From the NCBI GenBank assembly GCA_964627855.1, contig CAZVLE010000047.1, forward strand, positions 35,082-99,081: 64,000 bases of DNA, in the 5' to 3' direction. How positions within the stretch are numbered: the stretch's first letter is position 1; each line of letters starts with the position of its first letter. This stretch comes from CAZVLE01 sp964627855 (GTDB lineage: Bacteria > Bacillota > Dethiobacteria > DTU022). A program made the position numbers and the translations under genes. The notes under the pieces were generated by a model. The model was given only the letters and a program-made list of their open reading frames with translations. It had not been told where the DNA came from and searched no databases. Shown here piece by piece: positions 34,231 through 42,773 of this stretch.

Positions 34231-34271
34231 ACGGGCAATCATGATTATCATATTCCAGGCTAAGCAGTTAC
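34231..34271. repeat. Dispersed repeat, right-end fragment (copy C)
   Basis: Only the right arm of the element is present: ACGGGCAATCATGATTATC, then ATATTCCAGGCTAAGCAGTTAC. It matches the right arm of copy B at 23531-23571 closely. No left arm or core precedes it. It lies in the rny leader. Confidence 0.8.
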
Positions 34272-34284
34272 TCTAAAACTTGCA

Positions 34285-34457
34285 TAAAATAAAATAGCTG
34301 TGTTCAGAACACAGCTAAAAAGAGAAAGTGTGCAAATGGGTACAGTTACCCCTTTGCAAATAAGATTCTATGTTGTTTTAATCTATCCACAGTACGTAAC
34401 GTACCAGGCTTTCTCTTGTCAGTTGTAAACTGAACATTACAAAATCATAATTTATCT
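34285..34457 (-). ncRNA. Candidate structured RNA upstream of rny
   Basis: Read on the minus strand. A 5' hairpin CAGTT-TAC-AACTG comes first. The closing stem AAGAGAAAG (34409-34417) pairs with CTTTCTCTT (34320-34328). Three hairpins lie inside it: GTACG-TTA-CGTAC (34392-34404), AGATT with AATCT (34363-34384), and TGCAAAGGGGTA with TACCCATTTGCA (34331-34358). A terminator at 34295-34317 follows. The 5' segment TGTTCAG (34430-34436) can pair with CTGAACA inside the terminator, a possible antiterminator. It may be a cis leader of rny or a free RNA of about 170 nt. No known family recognised. Confidence 0.6.
34295..34317 (-). terminator. Intrinsic terminator in the rny leader
   Basis: Perfect inverted repeat AGCTGTGTTC-A-GAACACAGCT, followed on the minus strand by TATTTTATTTT. 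Placed between the leader promoter (34464-34492) and the rny start. Confidence 0.75.
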
Positions 34458-34463
34458 TCTTTA

Positions 34464-34492
34464 ATTTTAGCTTTAAAAAAATATTATGTCAA
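34464..34492 (-). promoter_or_regulatory. Strong SigA-type promoter of the rny leader
   Basis: Minus strand TTGACA (34487-34492), a 17-nt spacer and TAAAAT (34464-34469), directly after the recX stop codon. Confidence 0.8.
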
Positions 34493-34500
34493 GGAAAATG

Positions 34501-34986
34501 CTACTCTGACAGAATGCTATCCTGAGAATAGTGCTCGTTTAATACAGCCAAGATGAGGCTGTCTTGAAAACCTCGTCTTTTCAGAAAAGCGGCCTGTCGT
34601 TTGACCCAGCGGACATCGATTTTCTGCTCGCGGGAAACCCTTTTTTCCAGGAGAGCTTTGATTCTGACTAAATCATCATCCCGGCTAAATGATGCTTCCA
34701 GTTTTTCTTCTATTAGATCTCTAGTGATACCCTTAATGATTAATTCATGACGCACTTTTAAAATCCCATAACCCTGGTTTTTACGATAAGCGATAAAATT
34801 ATCAACAAACTTTTCATCATTAAGATAGCCATAGTTAATCATTTCACCAATAATGGCTTCGCTGGTATCATCTGTAAAACCTTTGCTTTTCAGGTAATCA
34901 ATAGCTTCCTTAATACTGCGCGATCTGTAAGTGAGAAATTTTAAAAGCATTGATCGAGCTCTTTTGCTGTCTAAATCTAAACTCAA
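34501..34986 (-). CDS. recX: Recombination regulator RecX
   Basis: The 161-residue RecX modulates RecA filament growth. It has the helical repeats typical of the family: LLKFLTYRSRSIKEAIDYLKSKGF, GYLNDEKFVDNFIAYRKNQGYGILKVRHELIIKGI and RRGFQDSLILAVL. TTG start after GGAGCTG. It lies downstream of recA, separated by a 14-bp hairpin. Confidence 0.93.
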   Translation of the reverse strand: MSLDLDSKRARSMLLKFLTYRSRSIKEAIDYLKSKGFTDDTSEAIIGEMINYGYLNDEKFVDNFIAYRKNQGYGILKVRHELIIKGITRDLIEEKLEASFSRDDDLVRIKALLEKRVSREQKIDVRWVKRQAAFLKRRGFQDSLILAVLNEHYSQDSILSE

Positions 34987-35029
34987 ATTATTTCAGCTCC
35001 ACCTGTATCGATCTAACGGTGACTTTATG

Positions 35030-35060
35030 AAGTCTGCCTGCTTTAGAAGCAGGCAGACTT
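35030..35060. terminator. Perfect 14-bp hairpin between recA and recX
   Basis: AAGTCTGCCTGCTT (35030-35043) and AAGCAGGCAGACTT (35047-35060) with a 3-nt loop. There is no T tract on the minus strand, so it may lower recX expression through partial termination or processing rather than end the transcript fully. Confidence 0.55.
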
Positions 35061-35106
35061 TAGCAAGAACAGATTGTAGCTTAATGAAGCCTGAGGTATA
35101 TGCCGG

Positions 35107-36156
35107 TTAACTCTTTGTATTTTCTTCTTTATCTTTTTGATTGTTCGCATTGGTATTATCAGGAGTTTTTACCAATAGCCCAATAGATTCTCTGACTTTA
35201 TTCTCAATGGCAAGCTTGATCTGAGGGTTTTCTTTAAGGAATTCTCTCACATTTTCCCGACCCTGCCCGATTCTTTCCTCGCCATAGGAATACCAGGCAC
35301 CACTTTTAGTGATGACATTTTCTTCAAGACCGAGATCAATCAATGATCCCTCGGCAGATATTCCTTTTCCGTAAAGAATATCAAACTCGGCAACCTTGAA
35401 TGGTGGCGCTACTTTATTCTTTACTACTTTCACCCTGGTTCTATTGCCAATAATTTGATCCGACCCGACTTTTAAGGTCTCGATCCTCCTGACATCAAGC
35501 CTCACTGAGGAATAGAACTTTAAGGCCCTGCCACCCGGGGTAACCTCGGGGTTACCAAACATTACACCTACTTTTTCCCGAATTTGATTAATAAAAATGG
35601 CGCTGGTTCTTGATTTGCTGATTACTCCTGATAACTTTCGTAAAGCCTGAGACATTAGCCTGGCCTGAAGCCCTACATGCGAGTCTCCCATTTCTCCCTC
35701 AATTTCAGCTCTCGGGACAAGAGCGGCTACCGAGTCGATAACCAGTACATCAATAGCGCCACTACGGACAAGCGCCTCGGCGATTTCAAGGGCTTGCTCG
35801 CCTGTATCGGGTTGTGAAACAAGCAATTCGTCAAGATTTACACCAAGATTGGTTGCGTACTGGGGGTCAAGGGCGTGTTCAGCATCAATAAAAGCGGCAA
35901 ATCCACCTGTTTTTTGGGCTTCGGCTATAATATGCAATGCTACGGTAGTCTTACCGGAAGATTCTGGCCCAAATATTTCGATTACCCTGCCTCTGGGTAC
36001 ACCTCCGACACCGAGGGCGAGATCAAGTGAAAGGCTGCCTGTTGGAATGACAGCGATCTCCATTACTGCATCCTGGCCCAGCTTCATAACAGAACCTTTT
36101 CCGAATTGCTTCTCAATCTGTAAAAGGGCTGCTTCCAGTGCTTTTTCTTTTTCCAA
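35107..36156 (-). CDS. recA: Recombinase RecA
   Basis: The 349-residue strand-exchange ATPase has Walker [10 protein letters not shown], Walker [13 protein letters not shown], the [19 protein letters not shown] loop region and an acidic/Asn-rich C-terminal tail. TTG start after GGAGGAGG. No intein. I see no good LexA box in the 100 bp upstream; only an imperfect TCTGTT...AACAGA inverted repeat. Confidence 0.97.
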   Translation of the reverse strand: MEKEKALEAALLQIEKQFGKGSVMKLGQDAVMEIAVIPTGSLSLDLALGVGGVPRGRVIEIFGPESSGKTTVALHIIAEAQKTGGFAAFIDAEHALDPQYATNLGVNLDELLVSQPDTGEQALEIAEALVRSGAIDVLVIDSVAALVPRAEIEGEMGDSHVGLQARLMSQALRKLSGVISKSRTSAIFINQIREKVGVMFGNPEVTPGGRALKFYSSVRLDVRRIETLKVGSDQIIGNRTRVKVVKNKVAPPFKVAEFDILYGKGISAEGSLIDLGLEENVITKSGAWYSYGEERIGQGRENVREFLKENPQIKLAIENKVRESIGLLVKTPDNTNANNQKDKEENTKS

Positions 36157-36260
36157 CCAGTTGAACCTCCTCCAGGTTATAATGATCCTATCAGCTTACT
36201 TCTGTTTTTTGAACAGATATCCTTCAAGGTAACAGCTGCTTTTCATATCTTTTTGCCCTT

Positions 36261-36836
36261 TCATTCTAGAGCAAGAGTGGCTTTATAAAGAGGGGTGTGA
36301 ATAGCCCTGCTCTCTGTCAGGCGACTTTCAAACAAGATAAGCTCAGTTGTGGTATGGCGACTACTTTCAAATGATTGCTCATCGCTTAAAAATTTTTCAA
36401 TAGCATCTTCCGGCAAAGAACGTGTGATTCTACCAATAGTTAAATGAGGCTGATACTTGCGTGTTTCTTGTTTAAATCCTTTGCTGGTCAAGGCTTGATC
36501 CAGCGCCTGGAAAAGATTTTCTATTTCTATCTTTCCCTCTTTCAGACCTATCCAGATAACTCTTGCTTTCCGGACAGAAGGAAAAACTCCGCAACCGCCA
36601 TACCTGACCTGAAACTGCCTGAAAGAAGCTGCCGATTCATCCATGGCTAATTTAATCATGTTGATATGATCAATATTCGTATCTCCCAAAAATTTAAGGG
36701 TTAGATGCAGCTGTTCTGGTCGTACCCAGCGCACGCCCTGTAACTTATGGCGGGTAATATTTTGTAATAAAGCGACTTCTTTTCTTTGTTGCGCCGAGAG
36801 TTCAATAGCAATGAAGAGCCTTAAATTGTTTTTCAT
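36261..36836 (-). CDS. thpR: RNA 2',3'-cyclic phosphodiesterase ThpR (2H family)
   Basis: Hydrolyses 2',3'-cyclic phosphate RNA ends. Two HxT motifs define the 2H fold: HLTLKFLG and HLTIGRI. ATG 36836 gives the usual N-terminus KNNLRLFIAIELS. GTG 36851, overlapping the cinA stop as GTGA, is an alternative coupled start. It lies between cinA and recA. Confidence 0.9.
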   Translation of the reverse strand: MKNNLRLFIAIELSAQQRKEVALLQNITRHKLQGVRWVRPEQLHLTLKFLGDTNIDHINMIKLAMDESAASFRQFQVRYGGCGVFPSVRKARVIWIGLKEGKIEIENLFQALDQALTSKGFKQETRKYQPHLTIGRITRSLPEDAIEKFLSDEQSFESSRHTTTELILFESRLTESRAIHTPLYKATLALE

Positions 36837-36847
36837 GGTTTCAACTT

Positions 36848-38092
36848 TCACTCCTCAGGCAAATACTTCTTGACCATTTTCCTGACCAGATCGAGAGCAT
36901 AATATGAAGCTCTCTCTTTCACAGTTCGCCTACCACCGCTTAGTTCAAGTCTCTTAAGAATCAGTTCGCTGGACGAACAGGCAGCAATATAAACCAGTCC
37001 GACCGGTTCATTTGAATTAGCTTTATCCGGCCCGGCCAGACCAGTTATCCCGATCCCGTAATCAGCGCCAAATAAGAGCATCGCTTTTTTAGCCATCTCT
37101 TCAGCTGTGGTAGCACTTACCTCGCCTTCCCGGTCAAGCATCTCAGCCTCTAAACCAAGGATATTCTTCTTAATGTCCCTGTTGTAGGCGATAAGACCGC
37201 CCTTGTAATATTTTGAACAACCGGGTATGTCAGTAATAAGGTCTGACAATAGACCACCGCTGCAGGATTCTGCAATAGCCAGCGTTAAATTATTGGCAAT
37301 AAAAAGATCAGCTACAATGCCCGGCAGGGTGTCTTCATCATTGCCGATAATGAAGTCGCCCAGTTTCTCTCGAAGTCCTTTTTCAGCTTCTCCTATGGAC
37401 TTTTCTATTTGGAGACTAGTGCCTTTTCCCTTGATTTGCAGGTCAACTTCATAGCCCCTGGCAACATATGATATTGTCGATAAAGCCGCGTTGCCAATTT
37501 CCTTAATTTTTTCTTCCAGCAGGGACTCACCGATGCCGAAACACTTGATTGTTTTAACCTTTGTTTGTATGCCTTGATTATTATTTAAAAGATAAGGTAA
37601 AACCTCTTCTTCAAAGATGATTTTCAATTCGTGGGGAGGCCCGGGAAGAAGGACAATGATTCGCCCTTCTATTTCAATTATTTGGCCGGGAGCCGTTCCA
37701 TATTTGTTCTTTAATAACCTGCCCCCGTCGAGTATTTGGGCTTGTTTACGATTGTTCAAAGGCATCGCAATGCCACGTTTCCTGAAGAAATGCTCCATCT
37801 TTTCCAGCCATAGCCTATCTTCAACAAGGGGTAAACCTAAAGCTGCAGCAACAGCTTCCCTGGTAAGATCATCATCGGTTGGTCCCAGACCACCGGTCAG
37901 GATGATCAGGTCACTTTCAAGCAAAGCCCGGTCAATAGCATTTTTTATCGATTTGATTTCATCGGCAACGACAATCGATTCCCGGACAGGAATACCTGTT
38001 GACCAGAGCTTTCTGGCCAGATAACCACTATTACTGTTTTCAATCAAACCAGTTAAAAGCTCGTTACCGATACAGATCAGATCTGCCTGCAA
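36848..38092 (-). CDS. cinA: CinA (competence/damage-inducible protein, NMN deamidase)
   Basis: Two-domain protein. The N-terminal MoCF-like domain (GGLGPTDDDLTREAV, LLPGPPHE) is involved in ADP-ribose pyrophosphatase activity in related proteins. The C-terminal NMN-deamidase domain has AESCSGGLLSD and GITGLAGP. TTG 38092 after GAGGTGATC gives the standard QADLICIGNELLTG start; the frame is open to 38110. It overlaps the region of the rimO stop and precedes recA, a common order. Confidence 0.94.
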   Translation of the reverse strand: MQADLICIGNELLTGLIENSNSGYLARKLWSTGIPVRESIVVADEIKSIKNAIDRALLESDLIILTGGLGPTDDDLTREAVAAALGLPLVEDRLWLEKMEHFFRKRGIAMPLNNRKQAQILDGGRLLKNKYGTAPGQIIEIEGRIIVLLPGPPHELKIIFEEEVLPYLLNNNQGIQTKVKTIKCFGIGESLLEEKIKEIGNAALSTISYVARGYEVDLQIKGKGTSLQIEKSIGEAEKGLREKLGDFIIGNDEDTLPGIVADLFIANNLTLAIAESCSGGLLSDLITDIPGCSKYYKGGLIAYNRDIKKNILGLEAEMLDREGEVSATTAEEMAKKAMLLFGADYGIGITGLAGPDKANSNEPVGLVYIAACSSSELILKRLELSGGRRTVKERASYYALDLVRKMVKKYLPEE

Positions 38093-38099
38093 TTTACGA

Positions 38100-39461
38100 T
38101 CACCTCTCAATAAGGGTATTTTTCAGCAAAGGCGACTTTACAGCCAGCAGGTGATATGGTGAAGCGGCAGAAATCTCAACCGAAACCCAGTCTCCACTTT
38201 TAAGCGGCTTTTCAGAACGGAAGTAAACACCACCATCGACTTCGGGAGCCTGGTACTCTGTCCGTCCGTAGTACCATTTGGCATTTCTGTTAACTATTTT
38301 TTCAACCAGGACAGTAACTTCATTGCCTACCTGACGAAGGTTTTGTTGTAGAGACAAACTTCTCTGCTTGCTCATCAACCTTCGAAAACGTTTATTTGCC
38401 AATCGCTGCGGCACCTGGTCAGAAAGTTTGGCAGCTATAGTTCCTTTTTGCCTGGAAAAAGTAAACGCACCGAGGTGTTTAAAATAACCCTTTTCAATAA
38501 AAGCCAGTAATTGTGTAAAGTCTCTGCTTTTCTCGCCAGGATAACCAACCATACAGGTAGTACGTAAAGCAATATCAGGCACAGTCAGAATGATCTGCTT
38601 GATCAGTTCTTCTATTTGCTCACTGTTATAGGACCGGTTCATCCTTGCTAAGACAGCATTGCTTAAATGCTGCACAGGAATATCCAGGTAATTACAGATT
38701 CTTTTTTCTGAGGCAATCAATTCAATGAGGCTATTGTTAATTCGATCAGGGTAAGTATACATGATTCTTAACCAAAAGATATCTTTCAGAGACAGAATCA
38801 TTTTGATCAAACCGGTTAGATCGGGATAAGCAAGCTCATCACTACCATATGCTGTAGTATCCTGGGCTATAAGGTTGACTTCTTTTGCTCCACTTTTTAC
38901 TAAAACGCCGATTTCATCAACAATCTCTTCAGGATCACGACTCCTGTAAGGCCCTCTGATCATCGGAATCCGACAATAATGACAGCAATTGCTGCATCCC
39001 TCAGCTATTTTAACATTTACACTATGAATGGGTGTAGTCAGCAACCTGGGGAAAAATGAGCAGTAACTGTCACCGGGTTTTTTCCTGATCAATGTTCGTT
39101 TACCACACTGAACCAGGGACATCAGTTTATCGATCGAACTGTAACTGTGCACACCAATGGCACCATCGATTTCCGGTACTTTATTTAAAATATCGCTTCC
39201 GAATTGTTCAACAAGGCAACCTGCAGCAATAATTTTTACCTTTATGCTTTTTTTTTCGGAGGCGACTTTAAGCAGTGTATCTACAGATTCCTGCTGGGCA
39301 CTATCTATAAACGCACAGGTGTTAACAAAAATGACATCAGCAAATTGCAGGTTGTCAGTGATTAGATAGCCCTTTGCCGCTAAATAACCAAGAACTTCTT
39401 CAGTGTCAACACGATTCTTTGCACAACCAAGGGAGACTGCCGCCAGAGTTAAAGTTTTCAT
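38100..39461 (-). CDS. rimO: Ribosomal protein uS12 methylthiotransferase RimO
   Basis: Radical SAM enzyme that methylthiolates a conserved Asp of S12. The N-terminal domain has cluster cysteines in SLGCAKNRVD, VNTCAF and AAGCLVEQ. The radical SAM motif C-x3-C-x2-C is in GCSNCCHYCRIPMIRG. A C-terminal TRAM domain follows. Length 453 residues. ATG 39461. Confidence 0.95.
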   Translation of the reverse strand: MKTLTLAAVSLGCAKNRVDTEEVLGYLAAKGYLITDNLQFADVIFVNTCAFIDSAQQESVDTLLKVASEKKSIKVKIIAAGCLVEQFGSDILNKVPEIDGAIGVHSYSSIDKLMSLVQCGKRTLIRKKPGDSYCSFFPRLLTTPIHSVNVKIAEGCSNCCHYCRIPMIRGPYRSRDPEEIVDEIGVLVKSGAKEVNLIAQDTTAYGSDELAYPDLTGLIKMILSLKDIFWLRIMYTYPDRINNSLIELIASEKRICNYLDIPVQHLSNAVLARMNRSYNSEQIEELIKQIILTVPDIALRTTCMVGYPGEKSRDFTQLLAFIEKGYFKHLGAFTFSRQKGTIAAKLSDQVPQRLANKRFRRLMSKQRSLSLQQNLRQVGNEVTVLVEKIVNRNAKWYYGRTEYQAPEVDGGVYFRSEKPLKSGDWVSVEISAASPYHLLAVKSPLLKNTLIER

Positions 39462-39488
39462 CTAGATTATTTTACCTTTATGGATCAA

Positions 39489-41807
39489 TTAGTGATTATT
39501 TTTCTTAAATTCCTCACAGAGGTGAGCTGATTGTTCTTCCGTAATCAGGACATCACGTGGTTTGCTTCCTTCGAAGGGGCCGACTACACCCCGCTTTTCA
39601 AGATCATCAATCAAGCGGGCTGCACGGGTGTAACCAATGCGAAATCGTCTCTGCAACAGGGAGATTGAGGCCTGGCCTGTACGCACTACCAGATCAACGG
39701 CTTCCGCAAATAGGGCATCAAGTGCTTCCTCTTCTTTTTCATCGGGAATAGCTAAAAAATTATTGTCCTGATCATATTCTACCTGACCCTGGGCCTTGAT
39801 AAAGTCAGTGATCCTTTTAATTTCACCTTCACTGACATATGCTCCCTGAACACGGAATGGTTTTACAGCCCCGACAGGAGAAAAAAGCATATCTCCGCTG
39901 CCGAGCAGTTTTTCAGCTCCGGCCATATCAAGGATTGTTCTGGAGTCAACCTGTGAAGAAACGGTAAAAGCGACCCTGGATGTTATGTTTGCTTTAATAA
40001 TCCCGGTAAGAACATCGACAGAGGGCCGCTGTGTAGCGACCACCAGGTGGATACCAGCCGCCCTTGACATCTGGGCCAGCCTGGCAATGGCGTCTTCCAC
40101 CTCTCCCGGAGAAACAAGCATTAAATCGGCCAGTTCATCGATGATGATGACAATAAAAGATAGTTTTTCAAGTTCATTTTCTTTCGCCGCCATTTCATTA
40201 TATGCACTAATATCTCTTACTCCCAGATCGGCGAAGAGTTCGTAACGCCTGCCCATTTCCCTGACCATGTTTTTCAGGGCCAGGGCCGATTTCCGGGGAT
40301 CGGTGAGCACGGGCATTAACAAGTGTGGTATCCCGTTGTAAATACTTAATTCGACAACCTTTGGGTCGATCATCATAAGGCGCACTTGATCCGGATCAGC
40401 CTTGTAAAGCATGCTGGTAATAATTGTGTTCAGGCAGACGCTTTTACCGGCTCCTGTAGCTCCTGCAATGAGTAGATGGGGCATTTTTGTCAAATCGGCA
40501 ATGATCGGATTGCCGGTTATATCCTTGCCAAGCCCAATTGTCAAAGGTGACGGACTTTTTTGGAATGAATTGTCTTCCATAACTTCTCTTATGTGAACGA
40601 GAGCAATTATTTTATTCGGCACTTCGATGCCCAGCGCAGCTTTGCCGGGTATGGGAGCTTCAATTCGAACCAGGGGGGCGGCAAGATTTAAGGCAAGATC
40701 GTCTGAAAGGCTCAGGATACGGCTCACCTTTACACCTGCTTCGGGTTGTACTTCGAACCTGGTTACAGTTGGGCCGGATTGAACATGAACAACCCTGGCC
40801 TTTACACCAAAGCTGAGCAGCGTATTTTCAAGCAGGCGAGCCTGGCTTCTGCTACTCTTAACATGCTGATCTCCGTTCTGACGGGGTAGAGAAAGCAAAC
40901 GCAGGGGTGGCATCTGATAATCTGACAGTTTTGGCTGTCTGCTTTGCTTCGGCAGTGGTTCAGGAGTAATATCACCTGCTGCAGCAGCTTCCAGGGCTTC
41001 TGTTTTCTGTAGCAGTCTCTCCTTCTGATACTCACTCAGTTCATCTTTTTTTTCTTTATGTTCTTCCGGACCGGACTCATTAGCTTCGGCAGCATTATTG
41101 TTCCGTTCTTCCAGGCTTTGCTGCCGGTACTCAGCAGCACTAATACTAATCTCGTCCATTTCCCCTTCTTGAGGTGCTTGTTCACCCCGTGCGTCAGTGG
41201 CGAGACTATTGATCAGGCTTTTTAGCGCGCCTAAAGCTTTCTTCCACAGGGTGCTAAAGGCTTCAAGAATAGAGAATAGCGCTTTGATTATTTTTTTAAT
41301 GGATACATTAAAAACGACCAGGACAGCTATCAGGGCCAGGGCTACCAGCAAGATTCGGCTTCCTGTCAGGCCAAGCAGGTAAAATAAGCCACCTGAAAAA
41401 ATAGCCCCCAGCATCCCCCCTCCTTCTCCCGCAAGGCCCAGGGTGAGACCTTCGAAAAAAATGTTGGCCGGAATGGTGTTTGTTAATGTAGTTTTTAGCA
41501 AATCAAGGTGAATCCAGGTCATGTAAAGTAAGGGTAAAATCAGCAGAGCCACTATTCTGCCCTTGTATTGTTTGCGACTTTTTGGCCAGAGCAGGTGCAG
41601 AGAAAAAAGGGCAATAATAACCGGTATGATCAGGGCTGCCGTTCCGGCCATAGAGCGCAGGGCAGTATTGACGTAAAGGCCGGCTCCACCAGCCTGATCG
41701 GTGTGATAAAGGCCAAGGTAAGAAAAAGCAGCCAGCGCCAGCAACAATATTCCCTTGATTTGCAAACGCATTTCTTTACTTGCAGTTTTTTTTGCTTTTT
41801 TAGCCAA
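39489..41807 (-). CDS. ftsK: DNA translocase FtsK/SpoIIIE
   Basis: Membrane DNA pump of 772 residues. It has four N-terminal membrane segments (about residues 12-170), an acidic linker rich in Glu and Gln, then the motor with Walker A GATGAGKSV and Walker B FIVIIIDELADLM. The C-terminal gamma winged helix (RRFRIGYTRAARLIDDLEKRG) reads orienting sequences. TTG start. In a spore-former it would also move the chromosome into the forespore. Confidence 0.95.
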   Translation of the reverse strand: MAKKAKKTASKEMRLQIKGILLLALAAFSYLGLYHTDQAGGAGLYVNTALRSMAGTAALIIPVIIALFSLHLLWPKSRKQYKGRIVALLILPLLYMTWIHLDLLKTTLTNTIPANIFFEGLTLGLAGEGGGMLGAIFSGGLFYLLGLTGSRILLVALALIAVLVVFNVSIKKIIKALFSILEAFSTLWKKALGALKSLINSLATDARGEQAPQEGEMDEISISAAEYRQQSLEERNNNAAEANESGPEEHKEKKDELSEYQKERLLQKTEALEAAAAGDITPEPLPKQSRQPKLSDYQMPPLRLLSLPRQNGDQHVKSSRSQARLLENTLLSFGVKARVVHVQSGPTVTRFEVQPEAGVKVSRILSLSDDLALNLAAPLVRIEAPIPGKAALGIEVPNKIIALVHIREVMEDNSFQKSPSPLTIGLGKDITGNPIIADLTKMPHLLIAGATGAGKSVCLNTIITSMLYKADPDQVRLMMIDPKVVELSIYNGIPHLLMPVLTDPRKSALALKNMVREMGRRYELFADLGVRDISAYNEMAAKENELEKLSFIVIIIDELADLMLVSPGEVEDAIARLAQMSRAAGIHLVVATQRPSVDVLTGIIKANITSRVAFTVSSQVDSRTILDMAGAEKLLGSGDMLFSPVGAVKPFRVQGAYVSEGEIKRITDFIKAQGQVEYDQDNNFLAIPDEKEEEALDALFAEAVDLVVRTGQASISLLQRRFRIGYTRAARLIDDLEKRGVVGPFEGSKPRDVLITEEQSAHLCEEFKKNNH

Positions 41808-41896
41808 TATTTGCCTGCTTCCTTTGGTTGCTACTTGTTATTTTTAAAATTATAAAACACTTGTTCGGTTTTGTAAAGTCATTTGCTGCTGCATTA

Positions 41897-42688
41897 TCAA
41901 TTAATTCGTAAAAGTGATACCGTAATTACCACAATGCCGATAGCCCAGCAATAATAAGAAAAATAATGCAGTTTTTGCCCGCTTAAGAGGCGGATAAAAA
42001 CTCTGATGGCAACTATCCCGGCCAGAAAAGAAACCAGGCCGCCGATGGTATAGTTTATGAGCATTTCCCGCTCGATACCGACAGCAAAAAGATCTTTGAT
42101 CTCCAAAAGCGTTGCCCCGAAAATAATGGGTGCTGACAGCATAAATGAATAGCGAACTGCAGTTTCCCGGTCCAACCCTCGCCATAATGAAGCCATTATC
42201 GTTGAACCTGACCTGGATATTCCCGGTATGATTGCTAATCCCTGCAATAAACCGATCCAGATGGCATCCTTGGCTTTCATGGTGGTTAGATCTTTATTTC
42301 CAACTTGAATAAAGGTAATTATTTTCAGTATTGTTCCGGTTATCAGCAGCATAAATCCGACCAGTAGTGTCGATTTAAACAGTAGATCAACATAACCGCT
42401 GAATAACAAACCAAGGACAGCCGTAACCGCAGCTCCGATGATCAACATAATCAAAAAGTACTGTTGCTGTTGATCGCGCCAAAATAAAAAGAGTTTCAGA
42501 AAATCTGCCCTGAAAACCCATATAACAGATAATAGCGTTCCAAAATGCAGTAATACTTCAAGGGTTACACCGGGTTCCTCCATTCCGAGCAAGTCCTGAA
42601 AAATCACCAGGTGACCGGAACTGCTGACCGGAAGAAATTCAGTTAAGCCCTGGATTAAGCCAAGTATGATCGCCTCAAATATACTCAT
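41897..42688 (-). CDS. uppP: Undecaprenyl-diphosphatase UppP (BacA)
   Basis: Recycles undecaprenyl pyrophosphate for cell-wall synthesis. The 263-residue membrane protein carries the two active-site motifs LTEFLPVSSSGHLV and PGISRSGST. ATG 42688 at the edge of a strong hairpin. It follows rnj on the same strand. Confidence 0.95.
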   Translation of the reverse strand: MSIFEAIILGLIQGLTEFLPVSSSGHLVIFQDLLGMEEPGVTLEVLLHFGTLLSVIWVFRADFLKLFLFWRDQQQQYFLIMLIIGAAVTAVLGLLFSGYVDLLFKSTLLVGFMLLITGTILKIITFIQVGNKDLTTMKAKDAIWIGLLQGLAIIPGISRSGSTIMASLWRGLDRETAVRYSFMLSAPIIFGATLLEIKDLFAVGIEREMLINYTIGGLVSFLAGIVAIRVFIRLLSGQKLHYFSYYCWAIGIVVITVSLLRIN

Positions 42689-42720
42689 CTTACGACTCCC
42701 AACCTATTTTTTTTATCATA

Positions 42721-42744
42721 AGGGCTGCCTTTGCAGGCAGCCCT
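42721..42744. terminator. Strong hairpin between rnj and uppP
   Basis: AGGGCTGCCT and AGGCAGCCCT pair perfectly around a TTGC loop. No T tract follows on the minus strand, so termination is uncertain. Confidence 0.5.
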
Positions 42745-42773
42745 GGAATGGCTTTAGTTAGTGAGGTAATCGT

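Noticed and set aside
36181..36215. Possible LexA box before recA (TCTGTT...AACAGA)
   Set aside because: Half-sites are in the wrong arrangement for GAAC-N4-GTTC and do not resemble the lexA palindrome.
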